A program made the position numbers and the translations under genes. A model generated the notes under the pieces. The model was given only the letters and a program-made list of their open reading frames with translations. It made no database searches and was not told where the DNA came from. A stretch of DNA of 64,000 bases from Raineyella sp. LH-20 (GTDB lineage Bacteria > Actinomycetota > Actinomycetes > Propionibacteriales > Propionibacteriaceae), in assembly GCF_033110965.1 (NCBI RefSeq), contig NZ_CP137003.1:496001-560000 (forward strand). The letters are read 5' to 3'. Positions 27,191-41,370 of this stretch are shown one piece after another; the first letter of the stretch is position 1, and every line of letters begins with the position of its first letter.

Positions 27191-30100
27191 TCAGCCGCCC
27201 AGGCCGGTCTCCTGCTGTTCCTCCAGCAGAAGCTCGGCGCCCAGCACGTTGGTGAGCAGTTCTGCGGCGCTCTCGTAGCCTTCGCCGACCGTCACGTCGT
27301 CGTTCGCGTAGGCCGCGGCCTCCTCCTCGGGCGTCAGTTCCCGCGGGGGCGTCGGCGCGGCCGTCACCTGGGAGTAGCGGCTGTGTCGCGCTTCAGGCGC
27401 CGGCCGTGGTCCCGAGGCCGACGGTGCGCCGCCCGGAGCCGGACGCGTTGCCGGGGCGGGACGCGACGTCGGGGCAGGACGTGACGTCGGATCCTGGGTC
27501 GGCGCCGCGGCGCGTTCGGGCCGTCCGGCCGGTCGCACCGGCGACGGCGCGGACGAGGGGCCGGCAGGTCCCGTCCCCCTGGGCGGCGGGCCGTACGGAT
27601 CGCCGTACGGGTCGTCCTCGGGCGGCGGCTCGTCCCACGGGTCGTCCGGCGGCTCCAGCGGCGGCGGGACGTCACGGTGGACGTCGGTCTGCGGGGATCC
27701 GGCCCGATGGGCGGTGCCGGGCCGGTGGGGACCGACCGGATCGGGACCGGGCTGATGGGACTCGGCCGAGCGGGGACCGGCGTCGTGGGTCGGGTCCGGG
27801 TCGGACGACGGCGGGGTGGCCGGTCGACCGCCCCGCGGTCCGCGCGGCGCCCGCCGGGCCTCCGGCTGGGCGGTCCGCTGTCCCTCGGGAGCGGAGGTCT
27901 CGGAGTGATCCGACCGCGGGGCCGACCGCGGGGACTCGGGCGGGCGCTGGGACTCGGGCGGGCGCTGGGCCTGGGCGGGCTCGGGCGGACGTCCGGCGCC
28001 TGCGGGTGACGGACGGTGCACCGGCTGTTGCTGGCCACCGCGGCGGGCGTGCTGCTGGCGGACCACCTCGGGGTCGATGACCGTCTCCACCTGGAGGACC
28101 GTCCCGAACAGCTGGGTCACGGCCTCCACGAACACCTCGCGCTCGCGCGGTCGTTCGAAGGTCGCCCGGGCCCCGGCGGAGTTCAGCGCGATCGTCAGCA
28201 CGTTGTTCATCAGGGAGAGCACACCGGCATTGCCGTCGAGCACCACCTTGGTGAACCGGCGACGCTCTCCGACCGCCTCGAGCAACTCGGGCCATCGGTC
28301 CCGGGCATCCTCCGTGGTCAGTCGGCGGGGGCCCGACCCGGTCGAGGCCGCCGCCTGGGCCGCCACCGGACCATCGACCGCGGCCGTCGGACGTACGGGC
28401 TCAGGATGAGCAGCGTCGGAGCGCGCGGTCTGCGGCTGTGCACCGGACTCCGCGGACGCCGACCCAGGCCGGAAGGCGGTCTCGGGTCGTACGGACTCGG
28501 GACCTGCCGGCTCCGGGCGTCGTGACCCCGGCCCTGCGGCAGGCTCCGGGCGGGCGGCGGCCTCCGGTGCCGACGGTGCCGGAATCGGTCGGGCAGGACG
28601 CTCCGGTCGCACGGGGCGTTCAGGACGTTCCGGGCGCGGAGGACGTTCGGGGCGTACGGGACGGGACGGGACGCCCGGTGCCCCGGCGGCCGGCTCCGAC
28701 GGCGCACCGGTCGCACCGGTGGCCGGCCCGGAGGTGGTGACCCCAGGGGTGTCCGCCATGGAGGCCGGTGCGGGTCGGCGGCCGCGGCGCGGCTCGGCGT
28801 CTGGCACCGGCGCGGACCCGGACGGGCCCTCAGGGGCACGTCCCGCTGCCGGACCGGACCCGCCGGTCGGGGCCGTCTGCGGCGCACCGGCCACCCGCGG
28901 CTGATCGGCCATCGGCACCCCGGTGTCCAGCCCACCGAGATTGAGTCGCCGCTCGATCCGGTCCAACCGGGCGTTGATGCCCCGCTCGGCGACGTCGGCG
29001 CCGGGCAGCAGCACCCGGGCACACATCAGTTCCAGGTGCAGCCGCGGTGCGGTGGTCCCCCGCATCTGGGTCAGGCCCTCGGCGATCACGTCCGCTGCCC
29101 GGGTCAACTCCCCCAGGCCCATCGCCGTGGCCTCGGCGGCGTAGGTCTCGCCCTGCTCGGGTGAGACGTCGACCAGTCCGCTGCTCAGGGCGTCGGGAAC
29201 GGCGGCGACGATGACGAGGTCGCGGAGCCGGCCGAGCAGATCCTCGGCGAACCGCCGTGGATCCTGGCCGACCTCGATCACCTTGTCGACGACGGAGAAC
29301 ACACCGGCGCCCGCCCCCGCGGCGAACGCGTCGATCATCTCGTCGAGCAGGCTCTCCGGGGTGTAGCCGAGCAGACCGGTGGCGTGCTCGTACGTCACTC
29401 CTCTGTCGGACGCCCCGCCCAGCAGTTGGTCGAGCACGGACAGCGAGTCGCGGACCGATCCGCCGCCGGCCCGGACGACGAGCGGCAGGACGCCGGACTC
29501 GACCGCGATGCCTTCGCTCTCGCAGATCTCGGCGAGGTAGTGGGTGAGCACCTTGGGTGGGACCAATCGGAACGGGTAGTGGTGCGTACGCGACCGGATG
29601 GTGCCGATCACCTTGTCCGGCTCGGTCGTGGCGAAGATGAACTTGACGTGCGGTGGTGGCTCCTCGACGAGCTTCAGCAGGGCGTTGAAGCCCTGCGTCG
29701 TCACCATGTGCGCCTCGTCGATGATGTAGATCTTGTAGCGGCTGGCGACCGGGGCGAAGAACGCCCGCTCCCGCAGGTCACGCGCGTCGTCCACGCCGCC
29801 GTGCGAGGCCGCGTCGATCTCGATGACGTCGATCGAGCCGGGCCCACCGGTGGCAAGATCCCGGCAGGACTGGCAGTGACCGCAGGGCTCCGGAGACGGA
29901 CCGTTCTCACAATTCAGGGCCCGGGCGAGGATGCGCGCCGAGGTGGTCTTGCCGCAACCGCGCGGACCGGAGAAGAGATAGGCGTGGTTCACCCGATTGT
30001 TCGCCAGCGCGCGCTGGAGGGGCTGGGTGACGTGCTCCTGGCCGACCACCTGGGCGAACGTGTCCGGCCGATAACGCCGGTAGAGCGCCAGCGCCTCGGC

Positions 30101-30337
30101 CGGCGCGGGACGGTCCTGGGCGGGCCGGTCCTGGGCGGGGGCTGCGGTGCCGGCAGGTGACGGCGTGGGCTGCGCGGCCCCCTCGGTGGCGGGACCATCG
30201 AAGAGCCCGTCCCCCGTCTGGGGGGCGACGTCCAGCTCGACGTCGCCGTCGGCGTCGTACGCATCGACGTCCGCCGGTCCGACGTCGTCGAGATCGTCGT
30301 CAGCCTCCCAGGGCTCGAGCTCGTCGTCTTCGTCCAC
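27191..30337 (-). CDS. dnaX: DNA polymerase III subunits gamma/tau
   Basis: 1048 residues from the GTG at 30337. A -10-like TAGGGT ends 7 nt upstream, so translation probably begins at the first base of the mRNA; the much longer upstream frame crosses the SRP RNA and tRNA and is spurious. An acidic N-terminal extension of about 80 residues precedes ALYRRYRPDTFAQVVGQEHV. Then come Walker A GPRGCGKTT, the zinc module (C..C..CQSC), Walker B YIIDEAHM, the sensor ATTEPDKV and the clamp-loader helices. The second half is a Pro/Arg/Glu-rich disordered linker with the tau C-terminal region, ending VTVGEGYESAAELL. This is longer than E. coli tau (643 residues). No slippery poly-A frameshift site was seen. 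Confidence 0.95.
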   Translation of the reverse strand: MDEDDELEPWEADDDLDDVGPADVDAYDADGDVELDVAPQTGDGLFDGPATEGAAQPTPSPAGTAAPAQDRPAQDRPAPAEALALYRRYRPDTFAQVVGQEHVTQPLQRALANNRVNHAYLFSGPRGCGKTTSARILARALNCENGPSPEPCGHCQSCRDLATGGPGSIDVIEIDAASHGGVDDARDLRERAFFAPVASRYKIYIIDEAHMVTTQGFNALLKLVEEPPPHVKFIFATTEPDKVIGTIRSRTHHYPFRLVPPKVLTHYLAEICESEGIAVESGVLPLVVRAGGGSVRDSLSVLDQLLGGASDRGVTYEHATGLLGYTPESLLDEMIDAFAAGAGAGVFSVVDKVIEVGQDPRRFAEDLLGRLRDLVIVAAVPDALSSGLVDVSPEQGETYAAEATAMGLGELTRAADVIAEGLTQMRGTTAPRLHLELMCARVLLPGADVAERGINARLDRIERRLNLGGLDTGVPMADQPRVAGAPQTAPTGGSGPAAGRAPEGPSGSAPVPDAEPRRGRRPAPASMADTPGVTTSGPATGATGAPSEPAAGAPGVPSRPVRPERPPRPERPERPVRPERPARPIPAPSAPEAAARPEPAAGPGSRRPEPAGPESVRPETAFRPGSASAESGAQPQTARSDAAHPEPVRPTAAVDGPVAAQAAASTGSGPRRLTTEDARDRWPELLEAVGERRRFTKVVLDGNAGVLSLMNNVLTIALNSAGARATFERPREREVFVEAVTQLFGTVLQVETVIDPEVVRQQHARRGGQQQPVHRPSPAGAGRPPEPAQAQRPPESQRPPESPRSAPRSDHSETSAPEGQRTAQPEARRAPRGPRGGRPATPPSSDPDPTHDAGPRSAESHQPGPDPVGPHRPGTAHRAGSPQTDVHRDVPPPLEPPDDPWDEPPPEDDPYGDPYGPPPRGTGPAGPSSAPSPVRPAGRPERAAAPTQDPTSRPAPTSRPAPATRPAPGGAPSASGPRPAPEARHSRYSQVTAAPTPPRELTPEEEAAAYANDDVTVGEGYESAAELLTNVLGAELLLEEQQETGLGG

Positions 30338-30344
30338 GGTGCAC

Positions 30345-30350
30345 ACCCTA
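30345..30350 (-). promoter_or_regulatory. Putative -10 box for leaderless dnaX
   Basis: TAGGGT is separated from the GTG start of dnaX by 7 nt, the leaderless spacing seen at several other genes in the window. Confidence 0.45.
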
Positions 30351-30445
30351 TGCGGTGGGACAGACAGCGTCCGCAGGGTCGAGGTTCCTGGCTCGTACGC
30401 TGGGCGGACGCAGATCGTCCGGGCACACAGACGTCCGGGCGCACA

Positions 30446-30538
30446 AAGGGGTCCCCCGCGTACCCGACAGAGCTCACTTACCCTTGCTGCCTTCCGACCC
30501 TGGGGGAGTTGGGCGAGGTAACGCCACACGGGGGACCT
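30446..30538 (-). ncRNA. ffs: Signal recognition particle RNA (4.5S, small bacterial type)
   Basis: The universally conserved apical tetraloop/asymmetric-loop core is visible (GGGTCGGAAGGCAGCAAGGG, 30503-30484), and the ends close as a long helix (AGGTCCCCCG at the 5' end against CGGGGGACC at the 3' end). Length is about 93 nt. It pairs with Ffh to target membrane proteins. Position beside dnaX is common. Ends are estimated from the promoter and the terminal stem. Confidence 0.92.
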
Positions 30539-30544
30539 CGGTCC

Positions 30545-30573
30545 AGTGTAGGGGATGCCCCCGCCCCGCCCAA
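30545..30573 (-). promoter_or_regulatory. Promoter of the SRP RNA gene
   Basis: TTGGGC (30573-30568) and TACACT (30550-30545) with a 17-bp spacer; the RNA would start near 30538. Confidence 0.7.
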
Positions 30574-30846
30574 CTCGGACGATCATCAAGGGGAAGGACC
30601 AGGGACGAATGCCGGCACCTGTGGCCTGGAGCAGTTCCTCCCACTGCACCGGCTCAGACACATTCGCCGACCTCTGCACTTCGCCCGTGCAAAGGTGTCC
30701 ATCATTCAGCACCAACGCACGGGCCAGGCGTAGAGCTGAGCGTTTGTGCGTGAGGGGCGGCGCGGCGAGGCCCAGCGGGCACGGTGACGTGAGGAACCGC
30801 GCTCGGTGGCGGTCGCGGACCCCTGTCACCCGCAGGACATGGCGAA
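30574..30846. other. Intergenic stretch between SRP RNA and tRNA-Ser promoters
   Basis: About 270 bp. The minus strand has an open frame with some coding character (ALVLNDGHLCTGEVQRSANV, then SEPVQWEELLQATGAGIRPW) but no start, ribosome-binding site or recognised family; it runs into the SRP RNA. I see nothing else. Confidence 0.4.
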
Positions 30847-30875
30847 TTGGTGAAACCGCAAGGTTCCGGTAGAGT
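30847..30875 (+). promoter_or_regulatory. Promoter of tRNA-Ser(GGA)
   Basis: TTGGTG (30847-30852) and TAGAGT (30870-30875) with a 17-bp spacer; transcription would begin a few bases before the tRNA 5' end. Confidence 0.65.
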
Positions 30876-30883
30876 CCTCCGAC

Positions 30884-30971
30884 GGAGGATTCGCCTAGAG
30901 GCCTATGGCGCTCGCTTGGAAAGCGGGTTGGGTTCACGCCCTCACGAGTTCGAATCTCGTATCCTCCGCCA
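30884..30971 (+). tRNA. tRNA-Ser, anticodon GGA
   Basis: 88 nt with CCA encoded. Acceptor arms GGAGGAT and ATCCTCC pair fully; the long variable arm (typical of class II tRNA-Ser), TTCGAATC T-loop and anticodon GGA (30918-30920) in the loop CTTGGAAAG are clear. Reads UCC/UCU codons. Confidence 0.97.
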
Positions 30972-30974
30972 CCT

Positions 30975-31006
30975 CGATCCCCGCCCTGTCGACAGGGCGG
31001 GGATCG
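30975..31006 (+). terminator. Perfect 32-bp palindrome after tRNA-Ser(GGA)
   Basis: Sixteen bases and their exact complement, centred on GTCGAC, begin three bases after the tRNA CCA end. It is a very stable hairpin and a likely terminator for the tRNA. Confidence 0.75.
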
Positions 31007-31119
31007 CTGCTTCCAGGGGGCACCTGTTTCTCGACCGGGCCACTCGCACCGATTACTACTCGTCGGAGGACACCTCGACTGCTGTCCGGCCGACGTCGAC
31101 CCATCACCCTCCCTCACCC

Positions 31120-31153
31120 TTTGTGTTGACAAATAGCGTTTTGTAAAGACAAA
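31120..31153 (+). promoter_or_regulatory. Tandem operator-like repeats upstream of the FNT gene
   Basis: Two copies of the pattern TTTGT-N3-GACAAA, at 31120-31133 and 31140-31153 (TTTGTGTTGACAAA and TTTGTAAAGACAAA), are spaced 20 bp centre to centre (two helical turns). Each is an imperfect palindrome (TTTGT/ACAAA). The first contains the -35 TTGACA (31126-31131); a weak -10 CAAACT (31150-31155) overlaps the second. A repressor bound here would block the promoter. The cognate regulator is not identifiable in the window. Confidence 0.55.
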
Positions 31154-31161
31154 CTGGATGA

Positions 31162-31974
31162 GTGGAGATCGACGACCGCCTGTACCCCGGACGCGTGTTC
31201 ATCGAGAACACCCTCGAGGCCGCCGACACCAAGGTGCACATGTCGAGCCGCATCACGGTGCGCTACCTGCAGCGCGCCGCGATGGCCGGCTTCCTCATCG
31301 GCCTGTTCTACGTCGCGTACCACGCGACCGTGGCGACCTTCGCCGGCGTCCAGGTGGGCGGCGTCAGCCTCGCCGGCTTCGGCAAGCTGCTCGGCTCGTT
31401 CGTCTTCGGCTGGGCGCTGGTGTTCATCTTCTTCACGAAGTCCGAGCTGCTCACCTCCAACATGATGGTGGCGAGCATCGCCCACTACCACCGCCGCACG
31501 ACGACCCGCCGGGCGGCACTGCTGATGCTGCTCTGCTTCCTCGGCAACACCCTGGGCGGCCTGGTGCTCGCCGTCCTGCTGAAGTTCTCCACACTGGTCT
31601 CCGGTGCCGTCGCCACCCAGATGGCGCACGCCCTCGAGGTGAAGCTCGGCTATCTGAGCAGCGCCGCCGGACTCGGGGACCTGTTCGTCCGGGCGATCCT
31701 GTGCAACGTCGTCATCAACGTCGCGATGCTGCTCGTCTACAACGGCAACGTGAAGGACACCATCACGATGACGCTCACCATGGTCACCGCCGTGTTCGTC
31801 TTCGCCTTCCTCGGGCTGGAGCACTCGGTCGCCAACACCGTCTTCTTCCTCATCGTCGGCCTCACCCAGGGCATCGACGTGGCCGCAGCCGCCGGCAATG
31901 TGGCGATCGCACTGATCGGCGTCTACTACGCGTACGTCAACCACCCTCGGCCGAAGAAGGCCGCCCCCGAGTGA
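31162..31974 (+). CDS. Formate/nitrite transporter family channel
   Basis: 270 residues, GTG start. Six hydrophobic helices and the FNT patterns are present: AGFLIGLFYVAYHATV, then FTKSELLTSNMMV (the ELLTSN-type signature) and, in the second half, RAILCNVVINVAMLL (the LCNxxV signature), followed by LGLEHSVANTVFF, which carries the central pore histidine. FNT channels conduct formate, nitrite, hydrosulfide or lactate; the sequence alone does not decide. A start at 31158 is in another frame and is not used. With TTGACA and a poor -10, the mRNA may start at the GTG. Upstream tandem operators suggest strong repression or induction. Confidence 0.92.
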   Translation: MEIDDRLYPGRVFIENTLEAADTKVHMSSRITVRYLQRAAMAGFLIGLFYVAYHATVATFAGVQVGGVSLAGFGKLLGSFVFGWALVFIFFTKSELLTSNMMVASIAHYHRRTTTRRAALLMLLCFLGNTLGGLVLAVLLKFSTLVSGAVATQMAHALEVKLGYLSSAAGLGDLFVRAILCNVVINVAMLLVYNGNVKDTITMTLTMVTAVFVFAFLGLEHSVANTVFFLIVGLTQGIDVAAAAGNVAIALIGVYYAYVNHPRPKKAAPE

Positions 31975-32005
31975 CGGCGCGGCGTGGTCACGCCAGCAGT
32001 GATCG

Positions 32006-32034
32006 TTGCACGTGATCATCCACTCACCTACGGT
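32006..32034 (+). promoter_or_regulatory. Promoter of the MFS gene (leaderless)
   Basis: TTGCAC (32006-32011) and TACGGT (32029-32034), 17 bp apart; six bases then separate the -10 from the ATG at 32041, so the transcript should start at or next to the start codon. Confidence 0.65.
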
Positions 32035-32040
32035 CTCGGT

Positions 32041-33429
32041 ATGCCAAGGCCGAGCACCGATCCCGCTCACGACGAGCCCCTCTCCGTGACCTACCCCGAC
32101 CAGCGGGCGGAGGCGGCCGGCCGGGCCCGCAACGGAGACCTGGCGGTGTTCGGCGTCAACGGGTTCATGTTCGCGACCTGGATGTCGCGGGTGCCCGACG
32201 TGAAACAGGCGCTGGGTCTCACCCCGGGCCAGCTCGGCCTGCTGCTGCTCGCTGTGTCGGCGGGGGCGCTGTGCGGGCTGCCGATCGCCGGCCGTCTCGC
32301 GCAGCGCTTCGGGGCGGTCCGGACCGTACGCCTCGGCACGCTGACCGCCCTGCCCGGGATGCTGTTGGCGGCCGTCGGGGTGACTCTCGGGGCACCGATC
32401 CCGGTGGTGATGGTCGGGCTCTACCTGCTCGGTCTCGGCAACGGGGTGTGGGACGTGGCGCAGAACCTCGAGGGCAGCGTCATCGAGCGCTCGCTGCGGC
32501 GGGCGATCATGCCGTGGTTCCACGCCGCGTTCAGCGCCGGGACGGTGCTGGCGGCGTTGGTCGGTGCGCTGCTGGTCCGGCTGGAGGTGCCGCTGCTGGT
32601 GCACGTCGTCGCAATGGCCGTGGTGTGTCTCGCCGGCGTCTGGTGGGGCACCGTACGGTTCCTGGCCCCGGCCGCCTCGACCCGGACGGCCGGCTCGACC
32701 CGGACGGCCGCCTCGACCCCGCCCACCGCCGCGGCCATCACCGGCCCCCCTGGCGCCGCAGAGGCCGACCGACCCGCCGACGCCGCCTCCCGGGCCGGCT
32801 CCCCCCACGCCGACCCCGCCCCACCCGTACGCTCGGCGTGGACCGAGCCGCGTACGTTGCTCGTCGGGGTGATGGTGCTCGCCGCCGCCTTCACCGAGGG
32901 CACCGCCAACGACTGGCTGGCGGTCGCGTTCGTCGACGGCCACCGGGTGAGCAAGGCCCTCGGAGTGGTGGCCCTAGCGGTCTTCCTGACCTTCATGACC
33001 GCCGGGCGGATCCTCGGCACCCGGATGCTTGACCACTACGGCCGCCAACCGGTGCTACGGGTCCTCTTCGGCTCGGCGATCGTCGGCTGCCTGCTGGTGG
33101 TCTTCGGCCCCCCGCCACTCGCCTACCTCGGCGCCGCGGTCTGGGGGATCGGCGCGAGCCTCGGGTTCCCGGTCGGGATGTCGGCCGCCGCGGACGACCC
33201 GGCCCGGGCGGCCGCGCGGCTCAGCGTCGTCAGCACGATCGGCTACGGCGCCTTCCTCGCCGGCCCGCCGCTGCTGGGCTTCCTCGGTGACCACGTCGGG
33301 GTGCTGCACGCCCTGCTCGTCGTCGGCGTCGTCTCCGCGCTGGCCGTCCTGGTCGTGCCCGCGGCCCGGCCACTGGAGGTCCCGCCACTCCGGTCCGGCC
33401 CGGCGAGCACCGGCCCCGACGGCCGCTGA
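32041..33429 (+). CDS. MFS transporter (YbjJ-like)
   Basis: 462 residues from the ATG at 32041; an upstream in-frame extension has no support. Twelve hydrophobic segments are visible, six before and six after a cytoplasmic Thr/Ala/Pro-rich loop (about residues 210-275) that contains repeated TRTAGST/TRTAAST units. The MFS loop 2-3 motif reads GRLAQRFGAVRTVRLG. It resembles the YbjJ/fucose-permease-like group; the substrate is unknown. Only 24 bp separate it from an FGGY kinase downstream, suggesting the pair imports and phosphorylates a sugar or polyol, but the kinase has its own leaderless-type promoter. Confidence 0.85.
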   Translation: MPRPSTDPAHDEPLSVTYPDQRAEAAGRARNGDLAVFGVNGFMFATWMSRVPDVKQALGLTPGQLGLLLLAVSAGALCGLPIAGRLAQRFGAVRTVRLGTLTALPGMLLAAVGVTLGAPIPVVMVGLYLLGLGNGVWDVAQNLEGSVIERSLRRAIMPWFHAAFSAGTVLAALVGALLVRLEVPLLVHVVAMAVVCLAGVWWGTVRFLAPAASTRTAGSTRTAASTPPTAAAITGPPGAAEADRPADAASRAGSPHADPAPPVRSAWTEPRTLLVGVMVLAAAFTEGTANDWLAVAFVDGHRVSKALGVVALAVFLTFMTAGRILGTRMLDHYGRQPVLRVLFGSAIVGCLLVVFGPPPLAYLGAAVWGIGASLGFPVGMSAAADDPARAAARLSVVSTIGYGAFLAGPPLLGFLGDHVGVLHALLVVGVVSALAVLVVPAARPLEVPPLRSGPASTGPDGR

Positions 33430-33453
33430 CACCGGGCTGGCAGACTGGGGGCC

Positions 33454-34980
33454 ATGTGCAACAGCGTCGTGCTCGGGGTGGACGTCGGGACGTCCAGCGC
33501 CAAGGGCGTCGCGGTCGCCGTCGACGGGACGGTCCTGGGCGTCGCCACGCGTACGCATCGGGTCGACCGCAGCCGCCCCGGCTGGGTCTCCATGGACGGG
33601 GAGATCTGGTGGCAGGAGTTCGTCGGCCTGTGCACCGAGCTCAGCCGGCACGCCCCTGACGGGTTCGCCGCCGTCGGGGTGTCGGGGATGGGCCCGACGC
33701 TGATGCTGTGCGATGCGGACGGCCGCGGTGTCGCGCCGGCAGCCCTGTACGGCGTCGACACCCGCGGGGTGGAGCAGATCCACCAGCTCGAAGACCTGTT
33801 CGGCGCCGACGAGATCTACCGCACCGGTGACGCGTACCTGTCGACCCAGTCGGTGGGCCCCAAGCTCGCCTGGTTCCGGACGTACGCACCCGAGGCGTAC
33901 GCCGCCGCCAGCACCTTCCACATGCCGGCGAGCCTGCTGGTGCACCAACTGACCGGCGCGTACGTCCTGGACCACCAGTCAGCCGGGCAATGCACGCCGC
34001 TCTACGACGCGGCCCACCAGCAGTGGATCCCGGAACGCTGCGAGCAGGTCGCGCCGGGGATCACCTTCCCGCGGCTGGCCTGGGCGGGCGACCGGGCCGG
34101 CGAGGTCACCGCGGCCGTCGCCGCGCAGGTGCCCGGTCTGCGGGCCGGCACCCCGGTCACCGTCGGCACCATCGACGCCTGGGCCGAGGCCCACTCGGTC
34201 GGCGCGACCGAGGTCGGCGACCTGATGCTGATGTACGGGACGACGATGTGCCTCGTCGCCACCCAGGACCACCGGGTGCGTCATCCGCGGATGTGGGGCA
34301 GCCCCGGGCTGGTCCCCGGCCGCTGGACGCTGTCCGGCGGGATGGGCACCTCCGGCGCGATCACCGCCTGGGTCCGCGAGCTGCTCGGCGATTCGAGCTA
34401 CGACAGCCTGACCTGCGATGCGACCGCCTCGGGGCCGGGCGCCCGCGGTCTGCTGATGTTGCCCTACTTCGACGGCGAGCGGACCCCGATCCTCGACCCG
34501 TCGGCCCGCGGCACGATCTGCGGCCTGACCGTACGCCACACCCGCGGCGACCTGTTCCGCGCCACCCTGGAGTCGGTCGGCTACGCGGTCCGCCACCACC
34601 TGGAGGCCTTCCACGAGGCAGGCGTCGAGCCGCGCCGAGCGGTCGCCGTCGGCGGCGGGGTGCGCTCCGCGCTGTCCGCTCAGCTGGTCAGTGACATCAC
34701 CGCTCTGCCGCAGCACCTCACCCGGATCCGTGTCGGCGCCTCGTACGGGGACGCCCACCTGGCCGCCGGCCTGGTCACCGACGTGCCCCCGGTGGCCGAG
34801 TGGAACCCGATCGTCCGGGTGATCGAGCCGCGGCACGACCCCGCCTACGACGAGCTCTACCAGCTCTACCGTCGGCTCTACGAGTCGACCCGCGACATCC
34901 AACACGCGCTCGCGGCCCGGCACCTCGCCAGCGCGACCGACCCGGGACCCGGCGCGCCCGACGTTCCCGACGAAGGGTGA
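33454..34980 (+). CDS. FGGY-family carbohydrate kinase (xylulokinase-like)
   Basis: 508 residues. It opens LGVDVGTSSAKGVAVAVDG (phosphate 1 motif with the catalytic-fold DxGTSS) and contains FGGY landmarks: the TVGTIDAWAEAHS region, GGMGTSGAITAW, LMLPYFDGERTPILDPSARG and the adenosine motif VAVGGGVRSALSAQLVSDI. Closest by pattern to xylulose/ribulose kinases. The likely product is phosphorylation of a pentulose or related polyol imported by the adjacent MFS protein (inference). CAGACT ends 7 nt before the ATG, again a leaderless arrangement. Confidence 0.9.
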   Translation: MCNSVVLGVDVGTSSAKGVAVAVDGTVLGVATRTHRVDRSRPGWVSMDGEIWWQEFVGLCTELSRHAPDGFAAVGVSGMGPTLMLCDADGRGVAPAALYGVDTRGVEQIHQLEDLFGADEIYRTGDAYLSTQSVGPKLAWFRTYAPEAYAAASTFHMPASLLVHQLTGAYVLDHQSAGQCTPLYDAAHQQWIPERCEQVAPGITFPRLAWAGDRAGEVTAAVAAQVPGLRAGTPVTVGTIDAWAEAHSVGATEVGDLMLMYGTTMCLVATQDHRVRHPRMWGSPGLVPGRWTLSGGMGTSGAITAWVRELLGDSSYDSLTCDATASGPGARGLLMLPYFDGERTPILDPSARGTICGLTVRHTRGDLFRATLESVGYAVRHHLEAFHEAGVEPRRAVAVGGGVRSALSAQLVSDITALPQHLTRIRVGASYGDAHLAAGLVTDVPPVAEWNPIVRVIEPRHDPAYDELYQLYRRLYESTRDIQHALAARHLASATDPGPGAPDVPDEG

Positions 34981-34985
34981 CAAAA

Positions 34986-35014
34986 GGGCCGAAGACCGTC
35001 TCGGTCTCCAGCCC
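34986..35014 (+). terminator. Hairpin after the FGGY kinase
   Basis: GGGC-CGA-AGACCG-TCT-CGGTCT-CCA-GCCC: a six-pair stem extended by four more G:C pairs across a 3x3 internal loop, beginning six bases past the kinase stop. Confidence 0.45.
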
Positions 35015-35057
35015 GTTGACACGGTACGCGGACGACTCTGTCCGCCCCCGGAATCGA

Positions 35058-35171
35058 TCAGAAGCGCTTGCCGCCGTCGGTGGATCCGGCCTGGTCGGCG
35101 GACATCTGGCGGAAGCCGTTCAGCCAGATGTCGGCGAGGGACTTCTTCGGGTTGTCGTTGCGATCCTTCAT
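35058..35171 (-). CDS. 37-residue peptide gene downstream of the fused acyl-CoA carboxylase
   Basis: A complete small ORF with a strong GAAGGAGA about 7 nt before its ATG. The product reads MKDRNDNPKKSLADIWLNGF then RQMSADQAGSTDGGKRF: a charged N-terminus, one amphipathic helix (SLADIWLNGFRQMSA) and a polar tail; no signal peptide, no cysteines. It lies 343 bp past the carboxylase stop on the same strand. I do not recognise a family. It could be a small accessory or epsilon-like subunit of the carboxylase, or an independent peptide; both are inference. Coding potential rests on the ribosome-binding site and the clean, non-repetitive amino-acid pattern. Confidence 0.6.
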   Translation of the reverse strand: MKDRNDNPKKSLADIWLNGFRQMSADQAGSTDGGKRF

Positions 35172-35514
35172 GGGTGTCTCCTTCTCTTCGGCGTCCCGAT
35201 CCGTACGGTCCGAGACATGACAGAAGGGGACGGCCCGGATCCGGACCTTCCCCTTCGACGCCCCCTATCGTACGCCTCCCCGATCGGGCCCGCGCAGGGG
35301 CGTCCCGGCTGACCGGCTCCCGGGGGGACCCCGCCCGGTCTCCCCGCAGTGCCGCTTGGGGAGGGCCACCCCACGGGCGGACGACGGCACGGGCGGCGGT
35401 GTCCGGACATCGCCGGATCGCCGCCGCTCCCCCGGCACGTCATGGTCGTGCGCCGGCCGCCGCCCCGCTCAGTGCGCCCTCAGTGTCTGCCTCTCAACCC
35501 TCGGTTTCTGCCCG
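35172..35514. other. Intergenic stretch between peptide gene and carboxylase
   Basis: 343 bp with no supportable gene. The frames that cross it are proline/arginine-rich and lack starts with ribosome-binding sites. A promoter for the peptide gene may lie here but no convincing -35/-10 pair was seen. Confidence 0.4.
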
Positions 35515-41052
<5,538 letters not shown>

Positions 41053-41370
41053 AGGTATCTCCTCGTCCGCGGCAGGCCGGCCCCGCCGCTCTCCTGGACG
41101 AGACTTACATCCGGAGGGCGTCTGCCGCGAGGTGCCGCGACGAACTCGGGGCTGTTGGCCCGTGCCGTCCAAATCGACCGGAAATCCTTTGGTTGGTTCA
41201 CACAACGGCCGCAGCGTCGACCCCACCGACCGGTGTCGATTTCTGGCACAGCGGCCGGGCCTCCGCCGACCACCCCCAGCTCGCCGACGACGGTCACATC
41301 TTCCTAACGGGTGGGTGGGCGCACGGTGCTCGCCCACCATCTGCTGGATCCGACACGTAACGTAGGGGAT
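41053..41370. other. Divergent intergenic region of the carboxylase and a small conserved gene
   Basis: 318 bp with no gene. On the plus strand TAACGT (41358-41363) ends 7 nt before the GTG at 41371 and fits a leaderless -10. The carboxylase promoter must lie here too but no strong match was found. Confidence 0.45.

Noticed and set aside
30338-31132. Upstream extension of dnaX across the SRP RNA and tRNA-Ser
   Set aside because: It would translate two RNA genes on the way; the acidic GTG start at 30337 with a -10 box fits better.
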